DNA from: Populus alba
Lineage: Eukaryota > Streptophyta > Magnoliopsida > Malpighiales > Salicaceae
Reading direction: 5' to 3'
Length of the DNA stretch: 64,000 nucleotides
Assembly (NCBI RefSeq): GCF_005239225.2
Contig: NC_133287.1
Location: forward strand, 9,343,493 to 9,407,492
A program made the position numbers and the translations under genes. Under the pieces are notes generated by a model that made no database searches, was not told the DNA's origin, and worked only from the letters and a program-made list of their open reading frames with translations. Below, in pieces: positions 12,015 through 24,500 of the stretch (within the stretch, counting starts at the first letter, position 1; the number at the start of each line of letters is the position of its first letter).

Positions 12015-12317
12015 TCGGTATTGCTTTTCCTGTTGCATATGCTAGTTTTTTTTTTTTTTTTTTATATAAAGTGGGAATAGAACATCTAGGAATTGATTTG
12101 GAGTGAGGATATATACAGGTTTTTTAGAAATCAAAAGGCACTCAATATATAAGGTTTTGACTTACCAGTTCGAATGATAGATGACTCAAAAAGATGACGG
12201 GGGAGTGCTATCATTGGCTAGGAAGTTTAAATTCTCATCTGCTAAGAAAAAGCTCTTTGCCTTTTATTTGAGTAGATAGAGTTGTAGTTTCACTGATAAT
12301 TGTGTCTTTATCTTTTT

Positions 12318-12430
12318 ATGAGATTTTGAATTCGAACATCTCCTTTGTGAAGAAAAAAGAAGTTTTAATTTCCATACTATAACATATTTGTAATGAATTT
12401 TTTTTTAAATTGAATTGTGGAAGTTCAAAA
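12318..12430 (+). repeat. Diverged copy of the outer gypsy LTR segment
   Basis: Shares with 4014-4122 the ordered blocks 'gagattttgaattcgaacatctcct', a short A-run, 'actataacatat' and 'attgaattgtggaag' (blocks given in part). This places a 3' LTR remnant of the outer element beyond the nested insertion. Similarity fades after about 12450, so the end is deleted or too diverged. Confidence 0.4.
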
Positions 12431-14751
12431 AATTCCCAATTGATTTTCTATATTTATGCCACCCAATGAATTCCGTTTAATTCACTTGTTTTATGCAATA
12501 TGACAACATTGTTTTACATGATTATAACAATACAAATACAAACACATATAAAAAAGGCTAGGTAAATCATTATAGCAGTCTACAATACCATTTTTTTTCA
12601 ATTGTAATTTTTTATAACCAGTTTCTTAAAATTTATATAAAAAAGAAAAGATTCAACAAAAAAAGATCAACGTGTAAAATAAAGAGAAACCACATGACCT
12701 ATCTAAGTTTTGGAAGACAAAGTTCTTTTTCATCCTTCTATTTTAATTTTTCTTCTTTTACAATCCTTTTATTTTTTTGCAATTTCAGTTTTGATCTAAA
12801 ACTTTATTTCAATCTCTGAATTTGTTAGATGGGATAGAAAGTTGCTCGAAAACAATGAAGAAGAGAGAGTGATTGAATGGCCACATTTAGACCATAAAAT
12901 ACATCATTCTTAGTATCAATGAGTTCCATTCGACGATAAAAGTTTCATTGAAGTGTTTTTAGACCTTTATCTTACCTAAAAAATATATGGGGGTTAAGAG
13001 AGAATTTTTTTTTCCTATTTGATTTTGTGTTTTTAAATCCTTTTCGAGGTTGGTTTTAGATTGATAAATTATTTTTGTTAAGGTTCCAATGGTTTTATTA
13101 GATTTTTTAGATGAAAATAGGTTGAAAAATGGATTCTTAGGCCAAACAAATAGCCCCATGATTATTTGTCCACCACTATGGTATTCAGAATTTAAGCACA
13201 TAGGCGATGCATTATCTGCCTTAATTTTCTTAAAACAAAAAATATATAGAAATATGATTATATTAATAGATTTTCTATCCAATTTCTTATGGTTGGGTTA
13301 ATAAAGTCATGAAAATAAAAAGGAATTTGATTTTTTTTTCATGGATTTGTTTTTCAATTTTATCCTTCAATATTGTTTTTTTTTTTCAATTTCATCCTTT
13401 AAAATTTGGTTTATTTTTAATTAAACTTCATAATTTATTTTGGTTTATTTTTTATGAGGTTATGATGGTCTCAAACAAATATTCTAACATTGAATTGATG
13501 CTCAATTTTTTGAACCTGTATTTTTATTGTCATATAATTAAATAAAAATAGTTTTAGAAAAAAAAGTTATAAAATTTAGTAGAGTCCATGACTAAAATCA
13601 CGAATTTGACAGGATGACTTGTGTTGATTAGGAATTGAGTTATATAATTTGTTTTAATTTGTTTTCTAGGGGAGCATCTTGGTTTCAAACAAATATCCCA
13701 CATTGGATTGATGCTTGATTTTGTAATTTTTTTTTTTATCATATGACTAAGTAAAAAACAATTAATAAAAATTTATTGAAGCCAATGGAATTCATGACTC
13801 GGGTTATGGGTTAAATCACGAAGCACAAGTTCTTCTAATATATCTTTATCTCAATATTACTTATTTTTTTTCTTAAAATTTTTTTTTATTAATATATATA
13901 TTTTTAAAATGTCATCTTGAATTTTTTTTAAAGTCAAACTATATTTTTACCGGTCATTTAGATTACATTGAACTCGTCAAATTAATTGGATCACACCAGA
14001 GCAATCTCTACACAATTTATTTTCAAACCTAAGCTGTGTAAATAACCAAGTCAGAATATTTTAAGTTTTTATATATTGAAATGTATTAAATAATAATATC
14101 AAATAATTTCATGTAACTTGGTGTTTTTCAAAATAATTTTGACATTATCATTAATGATAATGTCAAGCAAATTATCTAGTTTCAGTCCTACACGGCATAA
14201 TTTGTTAATCTAAGCTTTATGTGTACACCAGGCAACCAAATATTTGGCCATGTCATGGAGGACAATCACTCTACTTTTACTTGATCAAATGCTAGGAGCC
14301 TTCTGGGCAGATAAAATGGAAGTCGCTCATGTGATTTTCGATTTCAAATAGAATCACGCATCTATAAGGTGAAAATAATGGTTGACTGATTGTTTATTTT
14401 CACGAGTCATTCAAAGTTTGCCTCGTCTATTTTTTCAATTTATTGTTAGTTTTGTGAATTCTTTTTTATTTTTTTTAACAAAAAAATGATGAAAAAAAAA
14501 AAGCCTTGATTACTGCACAATTCATTCCATTCCCTGCAAAGAAAGAGATACTACACTAAGTTGGTTTCACAATTATTGAGAAACATTTATCTCATTCCCG
14601 ACACAGTTTAAGAAGAAAAAAAAAATACCAACCCATCATATAAAAATTAATAGGACAAAAGTTAATGGCCTGCCTAGGCCTCAAGTTACAGGAAGGCTTA
14701 GATTAAGAAAAAAAAAATCTGCATTATAAACGATAAGTACTTTATGTTCTG
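12431..14751. other. Intergenic AT-rich DNA between the retroelements and the SWEETIE-like gene
   Basis: No gene is supported. Short open frames on both strands at 12959-13545 have phenylalanine, isoleucine and asparagine-rich translations typical of AT-rich noncoding DNA. The one structured part is a pair of direct repeats at 13467-13825. Confidence 0.5.
13467..13825. repeat. Two diverged direct repeats, offset 214 bp
   Basis: 'ggtctcaaacaaatatt...attgaattgatgct' at 13467 recurs as 'ggtttcaaacaaatatc...attggattgatgct' at 13681, and both continue with 'atcatat' followed by 'catgact...atcacgaa' in the same order. This suggests an old tandem duplication of about 214 bp. Confidence 0.6.
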
Positions 14752-15060
14752 TCAATCCCACTGTGATTCTGGTTTACCACTGCCATTGCTCTTATTTGCG
14801 GCTATCGTTTTGTTCACAGTATCTTCAGGTTCTGCACGCTGTTTCCCATCAGATTCCAACACTGCTTCCCCCCGATCTTGTTATCTTGGTAATTTCAATT
14901 TCTCACTCTTATCCTGCTGCTGCCCACTGCTCTTAGATTCATCCAAGATCTTGGCCAAAGCATTTTCAGCTTCAACATGCCTTTCGCTACTTGCTCCATC
15001 CTCTGCTCCCTCCTCAGTTTCATGTTCAGAAGGCAATTCTGCGGGCAGAGCATCCGATGA
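14752..15060 (-). pseudogene. In-frame coding-like continuation of the SWEETIE tail beyond the stop
   Basis: Beyond the TGA at 15061-15063 the same frame runs 59 codons of acidic, polar sequence (SSDALPAELPSEHETEE and, further on, ENALAKILDESKSSGQQQD) to a TAA at 14881-14883. It then continues 42 more codons to a TGA at 14752-14754. Composition matches the tail before the stop and not the AT-rich flank. Both interrupting stops could come from single C-to-T changes (CGA to TGA, CAA to TAA). I read this as former coding sequence, now 3' UTR, with stop readthrough or a sequencing error as alternatives. Confidence 0.6.
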
Positions 15061-18000
15061 TCATGGAACAACATTTTGCTGATCTTGAGGAACCTTGAGC
15101 TGGTCATGGTCCTGCAATATATTTGCTTCGACCTGTTCTTTAACTTCGACAGGTTGAAGATCATCTGGCGATACTTGAGGTTGATGATCAATACTGTTAC
15201 GTGGGCTATGTGTTGTCTGCTCATAATCCTCCACTATATTCCCTTGAATCGACCCTTCTGTATCCTCAATAACTTTAAGATCAGGTGAGGTTTCTATATT
15301 CTCTTGGCTAGACACTGCTCCCTCTTCATCCTTGTGGCTCGGTGCTTCATTGATAAGTTGAAGATCAGTTGAGATTTTTATGTTTTCTTGGTTCGATGCC
15401 ACTCCGTCCTCTTCTCTATTATGATATTGATCATTATAGGGTTCGGGTTTGATATTATGTCCTAGGTCATTGGAAATCACTTCTTGATGCTCAGCACTGC
15501 TCATATCACTTTCATTGTTGACGGGTTTGGACGTAGAAAAGTCTTGAAACTCACTTTCTGAAATAGATTTCTCAACCAGGTCTGGTTCTTGTGCAGCACT
15601 TTCTGCTTTTGAAACAGTACCAGCTGCATCAGTTGAAGCAGGGAAAGACTGGAAAGCATCCCAGTCATCTTCGTCTTCTTGGTCATCTTCCATGCTGACC
15701 TGGTCAAAGTGAACAGGGGATGATGGGGTAGAACTTTTCCGTCTACTTCCTTCTATTGGCAGTGTTGATGTGGATGATGTTTGGGAATCTTTTGGCACTG
15801 GTAATTTTATTTCTAATGATGCCACAGTTTTCATTGGCGATGCATTTTGATGCTGTGCCACAGAAGCACGGATTACCCCCTGAAAGTAGAAAGTGAGAGG
15901 TCAAAAAGGAAGTTCCATTATAAGCCCAAAGTCAAATATAATATTTCCACAGCAAAAGCACTGAAAAGGAAAACCGACAAACTACTATAATCGACTTCCA
16001 CCATTGTTAAGAATAAAGACCAGGAACAAGAATTGCTGAGAATAGACAAATCTTTCCATATCCTCTCATGCCTCACCACTCCCCTACATGTGCATGTCTA
16101 TGTGAAAGCACGCGTGCACTCAAGCCACTCCCTTCACATGTAAATGGCACTCTAATTCAGTCTTTTGTTATAAGCCGGACTCTGAGAAGAGATGCAATAG
16201 CTTGTTGTCCAAGTCACATCTGGCTCAGTAAGCCTTTCAAGTTGCCATACACTTGAAATGAAAGTAAAAGTTGCAGATTGAAGGAATGAAATTAGAAAAT
16301 ATTAAAAGCATGTTTAAAACAGACTGCAGCGAACAATGAGAAACACAGAATCCAGTTGACAATGATGACAAATAATAAGAATAATGGGTCTTAATTGGGT
16401 TAGCGGTGCCTGTCTAACAAACTATGAGAAAGCACAACTAGCATCTTTTTTCTTTTTCAAATGAAATAACTTTGTATATTAGAAACATTGCAAAAAAAAA
16501 AAAAAGCTACATAAAGGAAAATATATAAATGTTGTAACCTGAAGTTGCTGTTTATGTGACACGGGCATTGATAGCAAGACATCCTTAAAGTGGACTGCCG
16601 ATGAAGGAATTTGAGCAAGAGAAGAAACAAGCCTTACAGCATTGGTTCTTATATCACTGACTTCCTGTCATTAATTGTGCGGCAATGTTAATAAATATTT
16701 AGACAATCCTGATCTTAATTAAAACTTAAAAAGCTGTCAAGATTTGTCAACCTGAGAGGAATCATCTTCTGATGCCGAGAATATCATGACAATGGCTTTG
16801 AGAAGCAGATTCATGAAGCCTCTCTGACATTCATTTGCTTTTGAAAGTGTTTGTAGAAGCACTAGAAATCTCAAGCACTCACCAGCAATAGACACAGATT
16901 CTTTACTTACTGGTTTCTGTAACAATGTAATATTATAATTTGATTAGAATAGCAGCATTCAAGTTTAGAAGTGCAGGTACCATAATTTTAATAAGCATCT
17001 AAAAGCAAAACCTTCAACGAGGTGTGGATTATGTGGAAAATTTCTGTAACAAGCTCTCCACTAAAAAATGTGAAGAAAGAACTGTCTTCTATGTTGGTGC
17101 TTCTCTGAGTCATGGTTTTGAGCACTTGCAATCCAATTGCTTGAACCTGTACACAAGGTTTACCAGGTGTCTTTCAATGTTGGGAAAAGAATGTGGCCAT
17201 TCCTAAAAATGCTTGCATGAATATCAGCTTACCTGTACATTTGAATCATTCAGCACAGTTTGGATGTATTTGCTGCAATACTTGAGCACAGCAAGACAAA
17301 TAGTATTGCTGTCTTCAGCTTGTCTGCCATATTCACTTTCATAAACTAGCTTGGCAAATAACACCATTTGCTCAATAGAGAAAGAAAGCTTCAATTGCAG
17401 TAACTTGAGTAAGTGAGATCTTTTGTTCTCCAGAAGGTGAATACCCTTGATGCAATCCTTAATCAAATCAGCAATCACATTCAGACAAGTTCCCAGGATT
17501 GCCCTCAGATGACTGCTATTATTACCATGTTCAGCAGAGTCTGCAACACAAAATTCAATTAACTTACTATGAAGCATTTATTATTTGAAAACACATTTAC
17601 TTATCAGGATTGAGGCATCACAGCATGGTTGTTTTCCTGAAAGAGATAGATAGAAAGAAGGCACACACCACCACAACATGCAGTACAAACTGAATTTCTT
17701 TATTTGTCAGTATTTTATGATAAAAGGTAAATTTCTCCCTATAATGGAGTCATTCGGAGTACCTGTTTGGCCTGTCAAATGAACTTCTGTGTTTAGTTTA
17801 GCTGAGAAAGAGACTGCTTTTATCTACTTAAAAAACGTGGAAAAAATAAGTGCACAAAGCCCTTTGCTATTCTGCATGGTACCTTCCCTTCATTATTTTC
17901 CGCCAAGGGATTTCCTAAAATGATTTACCTATATTTTTTAAACAGTTCAAGTAATTTCTTTTTAGGGAAAAAATAAGAAGCAAGCCATAGGGGAGTAAAA

Positions 18001-18555
18001 TGTTGTCTCCAAGAACACAAGGAAGTGAAGTGAAAAACTGGCAATACCACAGGAGTGGTTCAGTTTATGATTAATCACAAGAGAATGAATTCACTAGCAG
18101 CTACATTGCAACAATGTCAAGTACCGAATGCTCACCATCAACAAGTTTCTTCATCAAGGGAATCACGCACTTTACAAAGTCATTAACTGTTGAAAAGCTT
18201 AACTCTGTCAAAGCTTCTCTGATACACTTGTAACCAACCAACACTAAGGCCACGACCACAGACTTTAATTGCTTCTGCATATTAAGGCATAACTTCAACG
18301 AAAATTCACTCAGCAGCTTCAAATGGTAAATAATGAGATAATACTTGCAATGATAGATGAACATTTTTATGGGGTAAATCCCCAAGGAAAGATATAATAT
18401 ACCACAGAGTAAATCACATTAAGTATAAGAAAAGTCTAAACTGAAATACCTAACCCACCTTTGGTTCGCAACGCTTCGCAAGTGTCTTGGCTGTAATAAA
18501 CAATGGAGATATCAACTCCTCACAGTTTGAGTGATCTGATAGGACCTCATAGGGT
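15061..18555 (-). CDS. SWEETIE: SWEETIE-like gene, coding exons 42-48 (residues 1635-2230) with acidic tail
   Basis: Exons: 18459-18555, 18136-18274, 17233-17540, 17012-17146, 16752-16916, 16539-16664, 15061-15879. The last HEAT helices (SSHLRAILGTCLNVIADLI, KESVSIAGECLRFLVLLQ, SSAVHFKDVLLSMPVSHKQ) give way in exon 48 to a serine- and acid-rich tail. The tail contains DDWDAFQSFP at residues 2029-2038 and SESEFQDF near 2065-2072. A diverged internal repeat is also seen (QENIKISTDLQLI then QENIETSPDLKVI). Acceptor choice for exon 42 (18555) is the least certain junction; it was set by phase. Confidence 0.9.
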
Positions 18556-21500
18556 CTAAGCACCAGTAAGTTGGAAAGTATCAGCTAAAGGTGTTTCTTA
18601 ATGAACACATTTAATTAAATGCCTTAAAAAAATTAATTTCTAATACTATTTTTGAAAGGCATGACCTCTGAAAAACATTGAAGATATAAGCCAAGAGAAG
18701 TTCCACGACCAGATAACCTAAAGCTTCTGCTTCAAGAAAATCTGTGGGACAATTCTGCACAATCTGTTCCAGAAATAAATTAGAATCAACTCAGCCCAAT
18801 AGAATGCAAACATCCAATGCAGACATCAAGCTAAAACTCATCATTTTTACTGCTAAAAGTCTGATCAATCCTGGAAAAGGAATTAAATTTAAGCAGAATC
18901 CATCATTAATCTTCCAATCTACATGCTAAAAGAACTAATTCCTTTATCAGCAAAAGGTATTTATAAACACATCACTAGAAGGACATGGTGCAATGCTGCG
19001 CACAGCCATCAAGACTTGAATAATTAGTAGCAGTACATCAAAAATGTGAAATCTCTTTAATGCTCCAGTTAAAGTTGTAGTAGTTGCTGTGCCATGGTAT
19101 GTAATCATCTATCACTGCTTAAATGGTGCAATAATTCTAATTAGCTGTGGATGTTCAGAAAACAAGCATGATTTTCTTTAGACTTAAAGAGGAGCTTTCA
19201 CAAAACAAACATCAATTATTTGGAAAAAATGAAACTTGTGAAACTTACCTGTGATAGAACTGATATTGAAAGGGTATTCCAAGAATTATCCATGTAAATA
19301 GAGTAGAAGAAAACCTGCATTGATTCAGTATGATAAGAAGGCATAAACAAGTAGGGCATGGCCATGGATACTGAGCATAAGAAGGCAGTCATCTCAGAAT
19401 CACAAAACAGTAAAAGCCCTTCACCAGCAGATTCACATGATAGTGCATGGGAAGCTAAAAGATGTGTTTATTATACTATGTATTCTTGCAATGAAACATG
19501 TGAAACTAGCCTTTTGAAAGTTCAAGATACAATAATGAAACATGTGAAACTAGCCTTTTGAAAGTTCAAGTACAATAGTTTTGTATCTTATATCGACATG
19601 AAAATTTGAGTCTTCCTTACAAGTGATCTATCATGCCTGTCTTCCTTGCCATGACATGGACATGATTGAAAATTTGTCACCCAGAATTTAATGTTGAAAA
19701 ATTGGATTGACATCATGAGATGCAAGCATCAAGAACATACACCACTACAAGCACAGAAGGTACTGTCTTCATTCGCGTTTCCTATCCAATATGGCTTTTA
19801 GAAACATATGCAGCACTAGAGTTTATATCATTAGGGCCAAGTGAATGACATCACAAGTTCTTTCTAACAAGTCTAGAAAGATGAAACACAATGAATCAAT
19901 GAAGCAAAGTAAGCTTTTACACGTTTTTAGAGCAAAGGGCAAAGAAATAGGACACAACCTGCAGCAATTCTCGGCAAATATCCAGAGTAATAAATTCTTC
20001 AGTGAAAAATCTTTCTGTCAAGAGAAACTGGAAAACTGGCAGAACAATCTCATATTGCTTCAAAGCTGCAGTATTTGTCTCTTCAGTTGGCGAATCTCCA
20101 CCGTATCTTACTTCAGCAGAACTTTGTAATATTATTCGTCTAGTAAGAGTTGGATGTTGTCGCTGAAATAGAACAAGCAAGGAAAACCCCCATAGAAATC
20201 GATAATCTTCCAACTTGAGTTCAACCATGCTATATCCAGATATTAAACTATTATTTGATGTATATTCATCTGTTTCCTTTGAATTCCCATGGGTATTTGC
20301 AGGAATTGCATCTAATGCAAGTGCTTGCAGAATCACTGGCCAGGATTCCTCTAAACTGAGCTGCACTTTTGATGAAACAATAGGTGATTGAATTCCATCA
20401 AGGAATGGATTCCACTGTATGGAAAGAGAAACTAACTTAAACATTTCCTTGATAAACACAAATGAAATCAAACAAGACAGCAATCAATAGCATAAAGCTA
20501 GCAGACTGTTATGCTTACATTTTTCTTGGCATCCAGGCATAAGCAAATATAACTGTAATCCTTCAGAACCCCAATCCAGTACTTCCCCAGAATATTTGAA
20601 CTCTTAGAAAACAATGGTAACAATGCTAGATACTCGTCTGGAACTCCACTATGGTGTCTCCTCAAAAATGAGAAAGTGTAACATTTGAGAGAGGCATGAG
20701 CAGCCAGAAGTCTTATCTTGATCTATTAAATCTTCAAATTAGTTAGTAAAGTCCACTGCGTGCTAATGCATACAAAAATATGCAGGGCATAAATGGCTAC
20801 TTTGTTCTATAACTGAAGCAACAATCACTTGGTATACCTTGCATGAGACCCACTCTGCGAATGAAGGATAATAAACATCCTTGAAGTCATTCAGTGGCCT
20901 AGAAATTAATGAAAACATGCGTTTAACTGCAACTTGATCGCCACCCAGTACTCCACTGGTCATTATCTAAAACACAAAATGTCAATTCATTTTGTTATAT
21001 GTACGGGATTTCAATTACTTAAAGAACAAAAGTAATCACATATGTTAAGTCAGAACCTTAGTGGCCAGCTGAAGCCCTGCCTCGAGAAGAATAGGACCAG
21101 AAGATGCATCCAATGCTGTGCGAACAGCAGATACTAGTTGGGCCTACATATCAAATAGTCCAAATTAAAAAACAGAGAAGCACAGATAATTCATATGTGC
21201 ATGTATGAATGCATTAGTGCATTCAGAGAAAAACAAATCATTCAACAGTTTGTATTTGTTCACGTCAGACTATTTAAGAGCCCCTCTTCAAACTCTACTT
21301 TGTTAGTATAAAGAAATATTAGAAGTGAATTAACAGTGAAAACTGTTATAATATTCCACTATGTATATTTTATCAACTAAGCACAGTGGTTGAACTAGTA
21401 AAGGTGAGCCAGACCATTAGCCAGATCAATGTCCTAACAGAATTTAATAACTAAGCAAATAACATACCTGGTATTGTTCCAGTAGAAGATGTCCAGGAAG

Positions 21501-24500
21501 CTCTGGGTCTGGGGATTTTTCAAACTGTAATCCAAGAAGATAAAAATAGAACAAATTAAGAGGGAAATTTTTTTATTTGACAAACAGAGAATGTGGAAAG
21601 AAATAAAGCTGCCCCAACAATGTAAGGCGGAGACATTAACTGCACAAAATGCCACACCTAAGTTATAACATGTAACAGCTAACAAGTATAACCCATCATA
21701 TCTCTCTGACAGTTGCACAACAAAACAAGATCCATTATTTCCTCATCTCCTCCACATGTGAAAATGACTTAAATTAACATTGCCAGTTGAGAGATTTCAA
21801 GCACAAGAAAGGATCAAAGTTCATAGGGCAAAGAAGACTTGGAGGAACCCCCAGATATCACACATGCCTCCACATTGAACAGCAAGCTGAACTCCATTTT
21901 TTCCTTTTTTATCCTCATTAAACCTCCAACATTAGACATTGCTTCCTGACCACTGAGTTGAGCCACCTAAAGACAATTTGATTTTGATGAAATACAGCTG
22001 GATTTTTATTCAAATTCCTCGAAGTCCACATATATAGTGTTTGACTTTGCATACTTATTGGTAGAACCTGTAACACATCAGCTGGTGGCCCTATCCCACA
22101 CCCGTATATCACCAGAACAACTTCTCACATCCATCACTTATTAAGCATCATGCCTCAAAGATTTGGGCCACTAGTTCCAAAATCAGCAGTAAACTACCTA
22201 GGTTCATAGCAGAAGTCCTAGCATCCTTGGTTCTTATATTAAGCAGCATAACCACCACAAAACTCAAAGCAAATACAAAACATTTTCTGACATGAAGAAA
22301 CAAAGTGCAATTAAAAACCAAGTTTAGAAGCACACGATGCATGCTAATCTCACAAGGGAAGGAAAAGGAATGTACTACAACTCAATATATGCATTATATG
22401 CCACCACTGTTCTCCAAACAGGATAAGGACAAAGTATCTAACTGGAACTTAATTAGCAAACTGAGTGGAAACAAAGTACCTAAAACTTTTCTAAAGCAGT
22501 GTTCAGCACCCGTATTTACCTTGTCAAGAATTGCAGTTAGGAGTCTCACACCAATTGGCCGCATGTTTTCAAACTGTATTGTGCTAATCTATGACAGATG
22601 AAAGATCAAAACACTGTCAATTTTAATGTGTGTGTATCAAACTAATACAGCTGTTCAACAATGACAATATCCACACCTGATAAGCCAGTGAAATTAACTC
22701 TTGAACATGGAGAACTAGCCAGTCTCGCGAGAGTCCCCCATTAGTAGATTGTTTCCTCGCCAAAGAGAGATCAAAATGAGCAGGATTCTTACCAACAGCT
22801 ATAGGCAGATGACTTAAACACCTAATTTCCATCAAATTAATTAATTAAATTACTATGATGTTGGAAATAAAGTCAAATCAGAAAACTGATTTCAACCAAA
22901 TTGTGACCAGTGCTTTCTATGGCAAGAGAGGATATTAGGTTCATGTTCAAGTGACACAAGGCTTGCACACCAGGACAACAGGCATTAAGCTGCTCGTACA
23001 GTGAACTCCTTTGAGTTGAAAGTTGCAATATTAGCTTGACCAAGTACAAACTGGTTTTGTTAAAGCATATTTTAAATCCAATAACTTAAAGTTGCAGCCT
23101 TTTTGGCACATATAATAACTATTTACAATAAAATTTTGTTTAGTATGCATATATGCACACAATCAGTTGACAATATTCTCATCAAAGCGAGTAAGAGAAT
23201 AAAGCAAGACTTCCACATTATTTACTGACTCAGGCCTCAATTTGGAGCCAGAAACTTATGTACCATTCAGATAATATATGGATGGCGATCATATAAATGA
23301 AGTAAATGACGAAAGGTGCGATGATAACGAGAATCTCTAAATTAGATTCAGGTATTATTGGAAAGAAGTAAAGCATTATGGAAAACTTTTTTTTTTTTTT
23401 TTCTTTCCTTGTGGTCAGCAAAAACAACTTAACAAAAATAAAAATATATATTATAGGACAAGGAAACACGAATGGTAGAGAGGAAAGATATATAAGGTCA
23501 TACTCGGCAGCAAAAACTCTAGTTCGGTATCTGAGGTGTTTATCTCTATTATGATTGATCCTGTGAGCTCCAAAAGCATAACCTTGCACCGGCATGCCTT
23601 TAGAGCTACTAACCATGTTTTCATCATCTTCCCCAAGGTCCATTCCTGAGTCGTTGTCTGGACCATTTAGAGGATCATTTCCAGCACTCCTACTGGTATC
23701 AGTATCTTGCCTTCCCAATGTAGCAAGTACCTGGAAAATATTAAAGATTCTCATTTATCACGGTCGAGGCAAAATAAATTTTCTAATCAGTGACCCAATT
23801 TTTCCAGAGTTCAAAGGATCAAAAACTCCACAACTTTATCTATAATTAGAGACCAAATTAAGGCTGGATTTATTGGTGCTCAAGCGGATCCCCGCAAGCT
23901 ATTTCATAGGTGGTGTTATCTCTGTCCATAAAACATAAGATTGGTAATGGTTCTCATGTTTTCTTTTAGGAGAATTTGTTGGAAGTTATTTCTTGTTCTG
24001 AATTCGTTTTGCCTCTGTATGTAGACTAGTATAGGGGGGTGAACTCTGGAGTGGTTTGGAAATTCTAGTTTTAGGTTTGTAGAATATCTCCTCTGTTCCA
24101 TATATACATCCCTTCTGTATAGTTCCATCTCATTTGGAAATCAAGCTTTTCAGCTTGGACAGGGTTTCTAAATAGGATAGACACTAATGACCAATTGCAG
24201 ATGAGGATGCCATTATGTCAAATCTCTTAAAACAAGCATCATATGCTCCCACAACCAGTGAAAGACAGATATCTCTTTCTTATATTACTCTGTTGCTTTA
24301 ATTACGTGGGATTGTAAAACTCTTTGGAGACAGGTTTTTTACAGTAATTTAGTTTTTTGATAGAGAGGAGTGCTATAATACATCTTAATGGTATTCTGAT
24401 TCAGATGCTTTTTAAAGGGCATTAGCTGACACTTTGGGAGCCTTGGCCAGACAACCAACAAGAGCCTGAAGGGCTTGTTTGTTTCCAAGAGAAGTGAAGA

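Noticed and set aside
12959..13545. Open frames on both strands of the AT-rich spacer
   Set aside because: Amino-acid content is that of translated AT-rich DNA, with no motif and no splice or promoter context.
14744..15082. 112-codon plus-strand frame opposite the SWEETIE tail
   Set aside because: It is antisense to clearly coding-like sequence; its serine/leucine-rich content follows from the acidic codons on the other strand.
23230..23503. Extension of the exon 32 frame past 23504
   Set aside because: The frame runs into intron sequence after a GT donor (GA|GTATGA); the next exon at 22821 restores the conserved chain.
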